64,000 nt of DNA from Liolophura sinensis (GCF_032854445.1 NC_088301.1:53617187-53681186); one strand, 5' to 3'. Counted from the stretch's first letter, positions 40,301 to 53,553 are shown. A program made the numbers and translations. The notes: generated from the sequence alone by a model not told the origin.

Positions 40301-43300
40301 ACCTAAGACTTTAAAAGAGGAAGTTATAACTTCCTCGCTTGGCGTTCAGCACAAAGGGGATAGTGCGATGATTGGTTGACCCCTATCAGTATAATGGCTC
40401 GGGCGGTGCGACTTACTTGCTTTCGGTAAGTCGTCTCAGTGAAGCAGCACTAGATAAAAGAGCGGTGGAAATCCGTCCTGCAATAAGGAGGCACATTACA
40501 CGTACATGCACCCTAAGGATTCCTTCGTCGTCAAATGACTGAAAAATTGTTGAGTACGACGTTAAACCCCAAGCACTCACTCACTATATCTAACCCCACA
40601 TGGGGTAGAGGTTAATGATACTTGCCTTTTAATTGCTTATAAAGGAGATGCAAGCTCAAAACCTGCCTGAGACAAAGAAGTTATATATTCCCCTGCTCTC
40701 CCTGTTTCTGGGGCATAGGTAACAAAAAGCTATCAACAACACACGTGGTCGCTCACACATCATATATTTCATTGAAGACCAATTTATTTCTGTGTTACAT
40801 GTGGAAGAGTTTCCCAGTAACTCATATCTTCACCCATAATACTGACAGACATTCTACAAGTGAAAATTTGTTGTGTCTCATTAAACAGCAGTAAATAAAT
40901 AATCAGCCCACGCTTGATACAGTTACTACAGAGATTTTTGAATGGAGATAACCGCTAACCAGACAGCTTTCTGATAGTGCGGAACAATTCTTGGTCGCCT
41001 AGAGCTTAATTGTTCAAGTGATTCATCATTAATAGTGTTCTTGAGGGTAAATGCCATAAAAAGTTACATTAAAATTGGTACCCTGCACATGTTGATGGAC
41101 ATTCTAATGGCACATAGATTTGCAGTGGCATAACCGTGGAAGTCTCTTGTTTTTGCTTCTGTCAATGGTTCCTTTTACCATCGAGACTGCAGGCTCCAAT
41201 CCAAAAGAAAGTCCTATAAGTGAAAGTTTTGTAAGGCTTTAAACACCAGTGAGGACTAACCTTGGAATTTCATCAGACTACTGTATTTGACAGTTTTTAA
41301 CTCAAGTGAACTCATGTTTTGTATCTTGTTTGCAAAATACAGCCCCATATCAATAGAATCCAAACCCATCCATAGCTTTGTCCTTAACATTATTGACAGA
41401 CAGTCAGACGGACAATTTTATGTTGGCAGAGGCATAACTTGCTTGGTGGAGGTAATAATAACGAAGACAAATTCAGAATAGCTACAAGACAATCAGACCT
41501 CACAAAAAGTTAATCATCTTGCATTCAACCCCTTTGGTAACTGCATGGTCCATGATAAAAGATAAGATGTGGCAGGCATAGCAAAGTTTGTTTAAAAGTT
41601 ATCTGTATAAGCCGTTAAAATAATACCTACAATAAGATTTAACTATAAGGAGATGTGAAAATGGGTTGATATGTTAGAGGAAGGTAAGATGTACGATTGT
41701 GTGGAAATTTCATTACTTTGGGTAATTTCTCACATGATTCTGAAATGAAGTGACAAAATAAGCCTTTTTTTCCAGCTGAAACGATAAATATAATTCACCA
41801 AAAGAAAAAAAGTGCTTCAGAAGCACCTGAATACCTTAAAATGATTCTTTTGATGCCAAAACTTAAGTTATTCTCATATTTATTTGGTTGTTTATTTAAA
41901 TTGATGTTTTGCGTGGTACTCAAAAGTATTTCACTTATACTTCTGTGGGAGTTGGAGGGGGGGGGAGAGGATCTGGGCAGAGCCCACGACCATCTGCAGG
42001 TCAATCAATTCTGAGCTGATGACTTGGAGACTTCTGGCTTGAGTATATGGAATGACTAAATTTTTAGTAGAATACTACTTTACAAGGAAAAGTATGGTTA
42101 GACTCGCAGAAACAGGTGTGCATGGTGATTACATTTCCATAATTAATATTGAAAACATAAGCCTTAACATCAAGGGGGTTAGCACACCAGCACAGCGCAA
42201 TGACCCAGCAGCGGAGTAGGGTGGTATTTATTTTTTCTTTTTGGACATAATCTGGAAGGAATTTTCTTCTAACCATTGAATACAATTTGTTTTGTAGGTA
42301 CTTCATGCATGGAGTCTGCCGTGAAGGGTCAAACTGCCGCTTTTCCCATGATCTGAATGGCCCACCACCAAGTAATGTTTGCAAGTTTTACCTTGAGGGA
42401 TCTTGTACATACGGTGACCGATGCAGGTACACATTCTCTGCTGGTATAACTATTGATATAATGTCAGAATGTTCTGATGCAAATAAGCTGTGTAATGAGA
42501 AGCGAGTTACTTTATCTCTCCTCGAATTGATCAGCAGCTGTAACGTTTATTGAACATAGGTGCAGGAATGTGGGTAGCATTCTTTTGACAGAAGTACATT
42601 TTGGGTTTAGATTTTTACTAGTTTGAATATGTGTCATACGCTCCAGTTTGATGATCATTTCCCATTTTTTGTTGTTTTCAGTTCTGTGTAAGAAGATAAG
42701 TTGGTGTGTTATTCTGTTTTCAGGTATGACCATGTCAAACCAAAAGCCAATAGCACAAATGGGACAACAACCTTCAGGCTGTCATCTCAGGGAAGTCCAG
42801 ACAAGAGATTAAAACCTGCCCCCATCAGTAAACCACCTGCAGCACCAATAGGGAAAATGGTCACATTGAAGAAACATGGTTCTGCTGGTGAAAGCCTTCC
42901 CAGCTCTCCCTTGTCCCCATCTATCTCATTGCCTCATAAGGACCCAGACCTGTGGGTGAGAGCTGCAGAGTTTGTTCCTGGAAAGCCATACCAGCCACCA
43001 GGTATGCTTCTGGGCTTTCTAGGACTTGCAGACGATCAGTTTTTCATACTATCTTTATGTAACAGTATCCTTTTCCTAATCACAACCAAGTGATTATTTT
43101 TACAGACTTTAGGTAACAAGCTTATATATGTTTGGACCATTGGTGTAGGATGATGTTTCTGTATCTTAATTGGAGATATGTAACTGGAAATTACTTAGTT
43201 GGTGGATAAAACTTTTAAATTGAACCAAAAATATTGTGAATTAGAATAGGCTTTATGTATATGTAGTTACTTGGGAAATCAGAATTGTAAGAGAATAATA

Positions 43301-45694
43301 TACCAGTATTTAAGACTGGTTTAAGCTCAAGATGTTTACCTGTTGACATTGTTACTTAAAGACTGTAATATTAATATGTTTAATCATGGTATTTATTTGA
43401 ACATTCAGTTAGGTCCACATATGCAGCTGCAACCAAAACAAGAACAGATGACAGCGGTGAGACCAGCAGTGCCGGAACGTCCCATGATGCTGCAAATGCT
43501 GGTGACTTGCTGTGTCCGTTTGCTGCCAAGGGAGAATGTCGATTTGGCGAGCAGTGTGCCTACACCCATGGAGATTTATGTGAACTGTGTGGCATGGCCA
43601 TCCTACATCCTACTGACCAAGAACAGAGAGATAATCACATGAAGGTAAAGCAGTTGAGGTTAGGTGGCTTTGTAATAATATGGTCTCTAACTGGAGACCA
43701 GAGAGGTACATGCACAGTAATGCTAAAATAAGGACGGGAAAACTGGTATGGTTAGGTGTTGAGTACAAGTATGTCCTGGTTCAGTAAGATTTTGTACTGG
43801 GCATTTATTTCAGTTGGTGACGAATCAGTAAGAGATTGTATGAAAGTGAAAAGATGAAAGTGGAAAGAACTGCCTAAAGGAGTTACTCCCCTTACATATG
43901 TTTTCAGTTGTACTTAATAAATCCTAAACAAGTTGACATATGAAATATAAAACAAATAATACAAAGTAGGTATAAAGTGATTATTAGTGGCTTATATAAT
44001 ACTGTTTTTACAAGTAAGGTTCCATGTCTAGATTTCTGGTGATGTGATCGCACTGTGCGAGGGCACAAACTTTTATATGGCAGAGACAATGGCAGTAAAA
44101 CCTCTAGGCATAGAAAACAGGAGTGCTCTAAATTCTTCACAGCAGTTAAATTCCAGTCATTTTGTGAATGTGGGCCATCACCCACGTAGTTGATGTGCCT
44201 CAAAGGTATTTCATCATCACAGTGTATTTTTATTATTTTCTGCAGTGCACCATTTATTATGATTGATCTTGTATTTTTCTTTCTATTTTAACTCAGGACT
44301 GCATGCAGGTGTTAGAGAAGGACATGGAATTATCATTTGCCATAGCTCAGAGTAAGGATAAATCTTGTGGGATTTGCATGGACAAAGTACTGGAGAAGCA
44401 GCCCCCTTGTGAACAGCGCTTTGGAATTATGTCAAACTGCAACCATGTCTTCTGTCTGGCATGCATCAGGAAGTGGCGTAGCAACAAAGCCTTTGAAAAC
44501 AAAATCATACGGTAAGTGCTCACTTCCAAATGATTTTGATGCAAAGTCAGTCATGTTATAAAACATGACATAAAGGGTTGGCCTTTTTGTTATAAATGAC
44601 TCTGCTACTTTTGTTTCTTTTTTTTTTTTTTTTTTACAGATCCTGCCCTGAATGCCGAACTGTATCAGATTTTGTCACACCAAGCAAATACTGGGTTGAA
44701 TCTCGAGAGGAAAAGGATAAACTGATAGAAGGCTATAAAAAAGCTTTGAGGTAGAATATTTTATCACTTTTGCTCATGTACTTGTAAATAACTGCTTGAC
44801 CTAGCTCTGACGCAAGGATAAGGAAGACACACATGCACATTGTACTACATGTAGTTTTATTGAGTGCAACTTGGTTATATTGAGGATGTCTTCGTGCAAA
44901 ATGCTGTATTTGATACCACCAGAGATAAGTTATAAACTATTCTGTTCTACTGTTTTTCATTTTGAAATGCTGTTGTGCATGTTCACACCAGAGCCATTCT
45001 GAACGACTGAACATCAGTCTCTCTACAGAGCAGCCATTTTTAGACCACATTTATTAGTAAATCTTACCCCCAGAAAATGAACAATAGTACCAATAGAGAT
45101 TAATTTTGTAATAAGTATAGCACAAGGTTTTCTCTGGTAGAATATATCAGGAAACTACGTGTACACCTGACTACACCTGGTGAATCTGATATGCACTACC
45201 AGTAAAAGCTTGTGCTATACCTATTTCAGTGTTAATCTCTAATGAGATACAACCATTGTTTATTTTTGTCCTATATCCTTATACATATCCTGTAACAATA
45301 AAGCACACAGATCTAACATTATGCATGGTATGATCTGTTAGAGAAATAACAGGAATACAGATTATTCTTTTCTTTCTTTAGTGGAAAACCCTGCCGCTAT
45401 TTCGACCAAGGCCGAGGAGAATGTCCATTTAACGAGAAGTGCTTTTACCTCCATGCTTATCCAGATGGTCGGAAAGCAGACGCACAACCACGACAACGCA
45501 GACATCGAGCTAACGCTGACGGAGACCTTGATCTGTTGCAGCAGATACTACTTTGGGATTTCTTTGAAGAGAATCAAAATCAAGTAGTTTTGGAATTGCA
45601 ACTAGCAGACGAGTTGGACCACTTACTGACCCTAGCAGCAGCAGATTTGTTGGGAGATTCGTCTGATAGTGATTTTGATGATGTCATATGGTAG
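37344..45694 (+). CDS. MKRN1: Makorin RING-finger E3 ubiquitin ligase, complete, 7 exons, 447 aa
   Basis: Makorins are E3 ubiquitin ligases that also bind RNA. Exons: 37,344-37,405; 42,298-42,426; 42,724-43,001; 43,409-43,644; 44,297-44,511; 44,640-44,750; 45,382-45,694 (1,344 nt, all phases consistent). Domain order is the makorin signature. CCCH finger 1 has C20, C28, C34, H38 and finger 2 has C49, C57, C63, H67. Finger 3 has C192, C200, C206, H210, followed by the makorin Cys-His motif (C214, C217, H233, C237). The C3HC4 RING has C259, C262, C283, H285, C288, C291, C309, C312. Finger 4 (C348, C358, C364, H368) ends in 'HAYPDGR'. The tail is acidic. Every zinc ligand is present. Exon 1 holds only about 20 residues ahead of a 4.9-kb intron; its ATG has a good context (ACGATGG). 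MKRN1 is chosen because it is the ancestral animal form; the paralogue assignment is inferred. Confidence 0.96.
40263..40592 (+). mobile_element. SINE family B copy with deleted Pol III head, in makorin intron 1
   Basis: It begins 'taccggcccagatagca' and jumps straight to 'tcaatccttgattgagcc'. Compared with the copy at 24,446 it lacks about 45 nt containing the rest of the A box. The body and 'gagtacgacgttaaacccca' with a CACT tail are well preserved. Without the A box this copy should be unable to transcribe itself. Confidence 0.85.
41875..42035 (-). mobile_element. SINE-like repeat family A, diverged copy in makorin intron 1
   Basis: 'ttgatgttttgcgtggtactc' is followed by 'tatttcacttatac', a G-rich expansion, then 'gggcagagcccacgaccatc' and 'tgcaggt', with 'gagctgatgacttgga' at the end. 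It lies just upstream of exon 2. Confidence 0.6.
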
Positions 45695-48600
45695 CCCTGC
45701 TAAGCAAAAAACCATCAAAGGTATCCCCAGTAGCTATTTGACTTCATGTTATAGTCTCAGGTCTTTGTCATGTTTGGCTAAGGGTTATATACGTGTCCTA
45801 TAGATGGCAAGTGTTGGTTATGTGGAATAGCTAGACTCGGCATTTATGACACTAGTATTTGGAACAGTTTTCTTTCTGTGATAATATAAATGAAAAAATA
45901 CGCCATTGTTTGAAGCACTGTAATTCGCAATGGATTTAAAATCTTTCTTGTATCAGGTTGTCTTAGGATCATGGCTTTACTATAAAATGTTGAGCATGCA
46001 GTACTCTGTATGATATCATCTTGTTGCTTTAAATAGTTGACTTTGATTTGCAATGCTCCATAAGTGCACAAAGTCTGCCTGTCTTATCATATAGGGTTAT
46101 ATAGTTTTCAAAAATCTTTTGAGTGTCCCAAATAGGTTTATTTTTGAAGGTTGTTGATTTCTCATATCTGCAATAGTTCTTGGCACTTTTAATCTGTTTG
46201 TAAGGTGACTGCAGTGCTATGGTGGACCTTCCTGTTGGCAAATTTGTTAAGGATTATCTGCTTTGGAATGTAGATACCATGGATTGTTTTGAGAATTTGT
46301 TTTCTAGAATGAGATGAAAACCAGTGTAAGAAAAATGCATAGACTAGGATGAATCTTGATGTTGATAAAACAAGATTGGAGATTGCATTCAAGAAGATCT
46401 GAAATATTACAATGTGTGATTAATGAACATGTGAAAATTGTCTGGCCAGATCAAATTTCATATTGGTTTGTTTTACCTAGGGTGAAAATTCAGGCCTTCT
46501 GAGGTGGATGCAAATGTAGGATTGATTGCTTTGGTGATTGGACATGGAGGGTTCAGTGGCATCAAGTTAGCATCGTGAAAGGTGATAAATTAAAAGGATA
46601 GATTTCCAGGTTTCATGAATGAAAATTTTTTCATTGTCTGCTGTTAAGAAGGAAAATAATTGATTGTGTCTTAACGAAGAAGAAAGGTTTGATTGCCTCC
46701 TTCTATCAGTCTGTGTGGAATTGAGTACTGTCTGATTCAAACTTTATCGGTATGCATATCTGTAAACTATCTCAGAGTTGGAAGATGACAGCACACTCCA
46801 TTTTTTCTGACAAGTCCTTTTCTTATGAATGTATTTGTCTTGTATGTTTGTATGCCTTGGATTCAGGGTTGCTACTTGGGTGTACAGAAGCATTTTTAAG
46901 TATAACTTTCTGCAAAAGTACTTTGAGAAGTAGCTTTGTTTGCACGAGCACGAAATGGTACCAAATCTCCTGTGAGGTAGTTCAGCTCTAGGAAATGCCG
47001 AAAAAAGATATATTTTCTCTCTGTCTCTTTCTCTCCCTGTCTGTCTTTGAATATATAGAAAAAAGATAATCTCCCACCTGGAAATTTAAAGGTGTAAGAA
47101 AGGGTTGATTTATAAATGCTTTTTGAATTTTTTTTTTTACTATTATTATTTATATTACCTGCATATTTGATCAAACAGGAAATGTTTAATGATGCTTTAG
47201 CTCCTTAGGAAAAAAGTAGTCTTAGATAACTCATTGCCAGGAAAGTGCATGCATGCAGTGATTTTTTTTTTTATTGTTATTATTTTTCAACTATCCAATT
47301 GGCTTATTGGGTAGTTGAGTTTCAGGTAGGCATTGTGATTTGTTACGTTCAGTGCAGAGAGTTTGAGAGTAATTGTTTGGTGATTTAGAGCATAAAGAAT
47401 GTTACCTTGTGGGAGATAATATCATGTTATGATGTTCAAGTTTAGTTTATAATGTTTGGCTTGATCAGCTATTTTGTTTAATATCATTGGAGGAGATTGG
47501 AAAAGTGGGAATATTGTTCGGCCCATCTGCAGAAGCTCTCTTGTCCAGAATTGTTTACAGTGGTGTTGAATCTTTTAACACCTGTATCTCGTTACTGTTT
47601 AGGGCGTACAGGTATGGGTATCCAGTGCAAACAAGGCCTTCCCAAACTTGTTCGGCTGATAAAAAATTGTAGTATTAAGTACAGTTTACAGAATAAGGGA
47701 AATGTAGGATATAGATCCATGTTAAAGGGTTCTTTCTTTTCGTTGTTTTTTGGCGTTCGTGCTCTTCTGAAAGGAAGCTAGTTACAGAACTACATTTGCC
47801 TTGTGGGTGGCAGTTTACAATACATTTCAATACAGTTTTTGCTGTTCTAGTCATTATCATTTAGTGCATACCCAAGTACAATGTAGTGCTAATAGAACTG
47901 CCACACATACTGTTTTGTCAGTGATGTTCACTGATTTTGTTCTCAGAGTATATTTACTTAACTCAAATATCCCTCCAGCCTGCTTGTAATACGATGGGAA
48001 ATAACTTACTCCACTTAGTTTGAACCTCATTGCACAGCTAGTGCTCAATGATGATCTCATAAAGGTGTGAAGTGGACGTTGACAAACAAAATGCATAGGG
48101 TTATCTCCCTTGTGAGCAATATTTGAGGCTTGGTGGAAAAGAGGAAGGAATTATGAACAGCTATTGTGATTAAAACTTATACCACAAGCGCCAGTAGCCC
48201 AAAGCATTTCTATCTCATTGACCTCACTTGAAAGTGAATGTTACATGTAACAAAACAATCTGCCTTCATCTAGTGGCCTTGTACAGAAATCAAGGAATTT
48301 ATCTTGTTATTCACAATATTTATAAGCTCGTCTGAAAACATCATACTTTTGCTGAGTTTCGGAGAGTAAAATTGTGGCAAGGGTACAAGGGGTAATTTGA
48401 AATCCTACCAACAGACTGTACTGTGTCAAGTAGCTATCTGTGCAAGGGTTTACTTACAGTAATTTAGGCCAACATACCTGCAATGTTTATCCTGATTTTG
48501 GATTTTCCTTTGTCATAAATTAACAGTCCAACAAAAATTGAAAAATATTATGGCCATAAATCAGTTGACAACTGTTGCAAAGATGTCTTCCTCTGATGAT

Positions 48601-48767
48601 CACTCACAATTCCTTGTCCCCATTAGGTATATATTGAATGAACTGGAGGCACCAGTAGTCTGTTCCATACACGTCATTAACTTTCATGATTAACTTTTGA
48701 GACTCAGATGTATGCCATTTTCACCTAATTGTTATGTGTTTATGTATATACAAATAATAATAATTAA

Positions 48768-48804
<37 letters not shown>

Positions 48805-48840
48805 TATAATTCAGTTTGCTCAATAAATTAGATTTTCTAC
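45695..48840 (+). other. Probable long 3' UTR of makorin
   Basis: No gene is visible. The first canonical AATAAA in a plausible poly(A) context downstream of the stop is at 48,822-48,827, just after a TA microsatellite (48,766-48,809) and before a T-rich stretch. No SINE copy was noticed between 45.7 and 49.1 kb, which fits a transcribed UTR. A nearer, non-canonical end cannot be excluded. Confidence 0.35.
48766..48809. repeat. (TA)n microsatellite
   Basis: Interrupted TA repeat with one 'tatgta' break. Confidence 0.9.
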
Positions 48841-49104
48841 ATCTGCAATGAATGCTTTGTCAGCCTTTATTCTTTTCCCGTTCTTTGTTATGTAAGTATT
48901 CTAAGTACCTTGTAAGTTACACAAATAATTAATAGTGCTGATTTTGCCTTGTCTATTCTGTAATCTTTCATCTTGCCTGAGATAAGAAGGAAATCGCAGA
49001 ACAAGGGCTTTTGAACGGTAACCTTGAACAGCTTTCAATCATCCCTTTGAAGTGGGATCTCCGTCTCTAAAACACACTTGGGTGTAAGTTGAAAGGTTTG
49101 TCAA

Positions 49105-49225
49105 CCTGTTAACGGGCGTGGGTTTCCCCAAGGCTCCATCCGGTTCCTTTCACAGTAATGCTGGCCGCCGTTGTACAAGTGAAATAGTCTTGGGTAGGGC
49201 ATAAAACATCAAATACATAAATCTA
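49105..49225 (+). mobile_element. SINE-like repeat family A, inverted partial copy
   Basis: Reads 'gcgtgggtttccccaaggctc', then 'cagtaatgctggccgccgttg' and 'caagtgaaatagtcttggg', ending 'gcataaaacatcaaat'. It is the reverse complement of the family A core. Confidence 0.6.
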
Positions 49226-49869
49226 AAACGCTAACAGACCTTGGAATTATTAATTGAACAGTTGCCTTTCACTGTTTAATAAGATCAATGGCCCAAAGTG
49301 CCATGTTTTGTACATGTTTGTCTGTCTTGGCACTGTCTCATTTTGCAAAGATTGATAGCTAATGGTTATCTTATATAACCGGAAATATTAAATAAGAAAT
49401 TATATTGCATATACTTAATAATTATACTGCGTGGTAGTAATCCAATTAGACAGATTGAACTTCTACATTGTATTTAACCTGCACTTTCAGATGGAGATCA
49501 GCTTAAGGTCATATATCAAAAAGTCATAGTTCAAATATCAGTTTTGTTATTAGTCAATAACTGATAAGTCTGTCAATCAGTGCCACACAAATCAGTTTTT
49601 TTAACTTTCTTTAAAAATGGTTTGTTATATTGAATGGGACCCTGTCAAACGCTCGGCATTAGGACCCTTGGCGCAATTTTATTGATATCAAACGTTCGAT
49701 CTTACCTCATTATTGTGATGTCTCAGTAAAGATAGAATGACTTTGCAGTAGAAACTGATACATAGTAACATTGTAGACTTGACAATGGTTTTTTGACGTA
49801 ACTATAACGCTACATAATAATAATAACGTAATTATATCTCCTGGCTACAGACTGCCACAGTCTTGGCTT

Positions 49870-50025
49870 ATTTGACTTGTGGTTCACTTGAACGACGGCA
49901 GCGAGCAATATGGTATGAGGAAAACAGGCAGATCCTGGGTGAAAACAACGATCACCGCAGGTTGCTCGCAGACCTCATGTGCGAGGTGGGCTTGATCTCA
50001 AATGTCGCAAAGAGTCGGTTGTAAA
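49870..50025 (-). mobile_element. SINE-like repeat family A, diverged partial copy
   Basis: 'gacggcagcgagcaatatggt', then 'gaaaacaggcagatcctgggt' and 'cgatcaccgcaggttgctc', ending in 'gaggtgggcttgatctcaaat', match the family A order with many changes. Confidence 0.55.
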
Positions 50026-50129
50026 ACGTCAATGACTATTATTGGGACAGAAACTAGTTGACTAAACAATTCTCGCGTGTTAAAAGGCACATGTCACAAC
50101 AATACTTATTCAGTCTCCCCATATAACAC

Positions 50130-51420
50130 ATGGTCTACATTTCAACATCATCCAGAGAGAACTGGCTGCCAGTACATGTGAACAATGTCCAACGTAACAT
50201 TATATTAATCGTCCAATACATTTATTTAGTTCACTTCCATTGCACCTCTGATTATCCCCTCAGTGCAACGCATGGCCCAAATGTAACATTTGTTAATCTT
50301 CAGCAATACAATGCATGGCCCACCTTTCAGTATAACAATTGGTAATCCTGACCAATACAACGCAAGGCCCACCTTTCAGTATAACATTTGGTATTCCCCA
50401 CCAATACAACGCATGGCCCACCTTTCAGTATAATATTTGGTGATTCCCACCAATGCAACGCATGGCCCACCTTTCAGTATAACATTTGGTAATTCTCACC
50501 AATACAACGCGTGGCCCACCTTTCAGTATAACATTTGGAAATCCTCACCAATACAATGCATGGCCCACCTTTCAGTATAACATTTGGTAATCCTGACCAA
50601 TACAACGCAAGGCCCACCTTTCAGTATAACATTTGGTAATCCCCACCAATACAACGCATGGCCCACCTTTCAGTATAACATTTGGTGATTCCCACCAATA
50701 CAACACATGGACCACCTTTCAGTATAACATTTGGTAATTCTCACCAATACAACGTGTGGCCCACCTTTCAGTATAACATTTGGTGATTCCCACCAATACA
50801 ACACATGGACCACCTTTCAGTATAACATTTGGTAATTCTCACCAATACAACGTGTGGCCCACCTTTCAGTATAACATTTAGTGATCCTCACCAATGCAAC
50901 GCATGATCCACCTTTCAGTATACCATTTGGTAATCCTCACCAATGCAACACAGGATAAACTTTTCAGTATAACATTTGGTAATTCTCACCAATACAACGC
51001 GTGGCCCACCTTTCAGTAAAACATTTAGTGATCCTCACCAATGCAACGCATGATCCACCTTTCAGTATAACATTTGGTAATCCTCACCAATGCAACGCAG
51101 AATCCATCTTTCAGTATAACATTTGGTAATTCTCACCAATACAACGCGTGGCCCACGTTCCAATATAACATTTGGTAATCCTCACCAATGCAACGCATGA
51201 TCCACTTTTCAGTATAACATTTGGTAATCCTCACCAATACAATGCATGGCTCACCTTTCAGTATAGTATTTGGTAATTCTCACCAATACAACGTATGCTC
51301 CATGCTTCTTCCAAAGTAACATTTGGTAATCCTCCTAATACAACATATGACAATTTCTCTCTACAACATTTGGTCGATCTTCCAATATAATATTTGACAT
51401 CAGCCTCCAGATAACCATTT
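50130..51420. repeat. 49-bp minisatellite, more than 20 units
   Basis: The unit is of the form accaatacaacgcatggccc / acctttcagtataacatttg / gtaatcctc. The period is exactly 49 bp where checked (50,351 to 50,400). Regular units span roughly 50,220-51,290, with decayed units on both flanks. Variants alternate between 'gtaatcctc', 'gtgattccc' and 'gtaattctc', and between 'cgcatggccc', 'cacatggacc' and 'cgtgtggccc'. Some two-unit blocks are repeated as a pair (about 50,690-50,880), which points to higher-order duplication. No coding frame is maintained across units. Confidence 0.95.
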
Positions 51421-52460
51421 GTGGCAGCCTTGTTGTTCAAAAGTGTACCAGCACTTAAGGCCGATATTAGCCCTGGTCTGGACAAATGTCGTAGTAGTTT
51501 TGTCTGGGAAAGAGACTGGTACATGTTAAAAGGCAAACCTGGCGTAACTTTTAATACAATTTCGAACATAAAGTTTGTGTCCATCCTCCCTATACAAAGT
51601 TTTGGAAACGAGCGAGTTGTCAAATTTGACTGAATGACGCTCTTTGAATAAACATTTCATTGTGGTTCAAATGAGCATATTCTGCTTCATTAGTGATCAT
51701 CCAAATCTTATATTTCTATTTTGAGTCGGTTATATATAGCATATATATGCCTAGAACTTCACACGCAGCCTCTGTGGGAGCTCTGTAAAATAACGCCATT
51801 TGAGCCATGTCATATACATTCTGCTACATGTGTTACGTCACATTCATGACGTCACAGACATGACGCTTTGTAATCTTCGTTGATAGTTCCAACGTTACCA
51901 AGTTCCATATTGTCAACGATAAACAAGTTGACGTTGATGAAGTACATTTACAGGTTTCTCCCGTCTGAAAATCTTTGAATTTCATTGTCGACTGGTAAGT
52001 ACCCATGACTAGTTTAAAGATATAGGCAGGCCTAGATGTTTATTCATAACATAGATTCTGAAATCGATTCCTGTAAATAAATACACAATAGTGTGGAACT
52101 TGGCGTGAAACTCTATAGACCCCTGGGTTAGCCTACTGCAAATGACAACCCGCACAATTACGCATGCCACGTGGTACTGGTATTTCCTGCCAGAAACTTT
52201 ATTTAAAAATTCATGTAGTGCTGGCACATCTTGCAACCAAGTTTGATAAGAGAAGTTACGTGAACGTTTCAATGTGAAGCAATCTTAGTTAGCACAGGAA
52301 AACCTGTAGAAATGTAATACATGTATTTATATAACAACAGAAGATGAATTCTTTAAAATAAGCCCTTCCCCCCCCCCCCCCCCCCCCCCATCCCAACACT
52401 CCTTGTGTACATACATGCTGTGTCATTTCCAGCGTCTTTGGTGGCCCCTCCAGGGCCATA
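51421..52460. other. Non-coding flank and presumed promoter region of the caveolin gene
   Basis: No gene was recognised. It contains an unusually long C run at 52,368-52,389, 71 bp upstream of the caveolin ATG, and a few CpG-containing stretches at 51,850-51,920. The 70- and 121-codon frames at 51.26-51.63 kb overlap the edge of the minisatellite and are not called. Confidence 0.4.
52368..52389. repeat. C22 homopolymer
   Basis: Uninterrupted cytosine run upstream of the caveolin start codon. Length in homopolymers is unreliable in most assemblies. Confidence 0.9.
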
Positions 52461-53440
52461 ATGACGATATTAACGGATTCCACGAAGATGAGTATGCTTG
52501 AACCTGAGTTGGAGAACCGTGATCCCAACGCTATTAACACCCACTCTGTGGTAAGTATAGGCCTATGAAAACCAAAGCCATGGATTCAGTTCTCATGATG
52601 GGGAATTGGCTTGGTGTCTGTAATAAACCATGTAATCGGTGTTTCATTTATCAAATAAGCCCACTCATGTCCTTTTCTCACACAATGGCGACTCGAGGTT
52701 AAACTTAATTGACCATTGTTGTTTTACAACACATGAGTTGCACTTTACCAGTTTTTCCACAAAACATCATCGCAAGGGAACGAATGAACTATAAACAACT
52801 TACCTATAAGTTAGGCAATGTTTTAGGTGGAAAGGTTCCGCGTTAAACCATCCATGTAAATAGACATTTCCACCTTATTGATATTCCCCTTCTTGAATCG
52901 CATACATCTTGATCTGTGTATCATGTAAAAGTTACTAGCGTTGCTGTAAGCTTTACCATCGATGTCATTTTGAGATTGAAATTACCATGTCGATTATCGC
53001 AATGTGCTTGTCTTACTTGAGGTATACTGGCATATTTACATGCAACACTCATGCATCCCGTTTGAAGATACTCATGAAGTTGGTTGTATTTTCAGGTTAC
53101 TTTCTTCGAAGTTCTTGGGGAACCTGATGACATGCACAGCTTACAATGTACGTGGATGAACTCAAACAGATGCTTTGACTGCACTTTCAACAGTTGTTAC
53201 AAGCTGCTGACAATGATTTGCGGAATTCCATTGGCCATGATCTGGGCGCTGACTTTCGCAACGTTTGGATTTTGCCATGTTTGGACCATCACACCTGTTA
53301 TACATTGCTTACACATCAATTTCATAGCTTTGCAGAGGATATTTGGACAGTGCGTGCACTGCTTCTATGATCCGTGCTTCGACTCCATTGCCTTGATCTT
53401 TGGCCACATTAAAGTTACCATAGACAAAAATGATTGTTAA
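52461..53440 (+). CDS. CAV: Caveolin, divergent invertebrate form, two exons, 144 aa
   Basis: Caveolins are hairpin membrane proteins that shape caveolae. Exons: 52,461-52,550 (30 codons) and 53,096-53,440 (115 codons with stop), GT-AG intron, phase 0. The N-terminal 'ELENRDPNAINTHSV' matches the caveolin 'DLxNRDPxxIN' block. The scaffolding/membrane part follows: 'CYKLLTMICGIPLAMIWAL', 'FATFGFCHVWTITPVI', and the C-terminal 'DPCFDSIALIFGHIKVTI'. Length is near vertebrate caveolin-3 (about 150 aa). The oddity is the caveolin signature FEDVIAEP, which here reads as FFEVLGEP. The protein is also Cys-rich, which suits palmitoylation (inference). Methionines at codons 10 and 12 could be alternative starts. 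A C22 run lies just upstream of exon 1. Confidence 0.93.
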
Positions 53441-53547
53441 CTAATTTAGCTCTATGGCTAATTAATACCGGAAAACAACTGTACGAAACTCTGTTATACA
53501 TTACTGGGCTGAAGGAGACAAATTGGGACCTTGAACAAGAAGATAGG

Positions 53548-53553
53548 AATAAA
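53548..53553 (+). terminator. AATAAA poly(A) signal of the caveolin gene
   Basis: Canonical hexamer 107 nt after the caveolin stop codon. Confidence 0.55.

Noticed and set aside
50130-51420. CRISPR-like array
   Set aside because: Units are contiguous 49-bp tandem copies with no unique spacers, in a eukaryotic genome with introns nearby.
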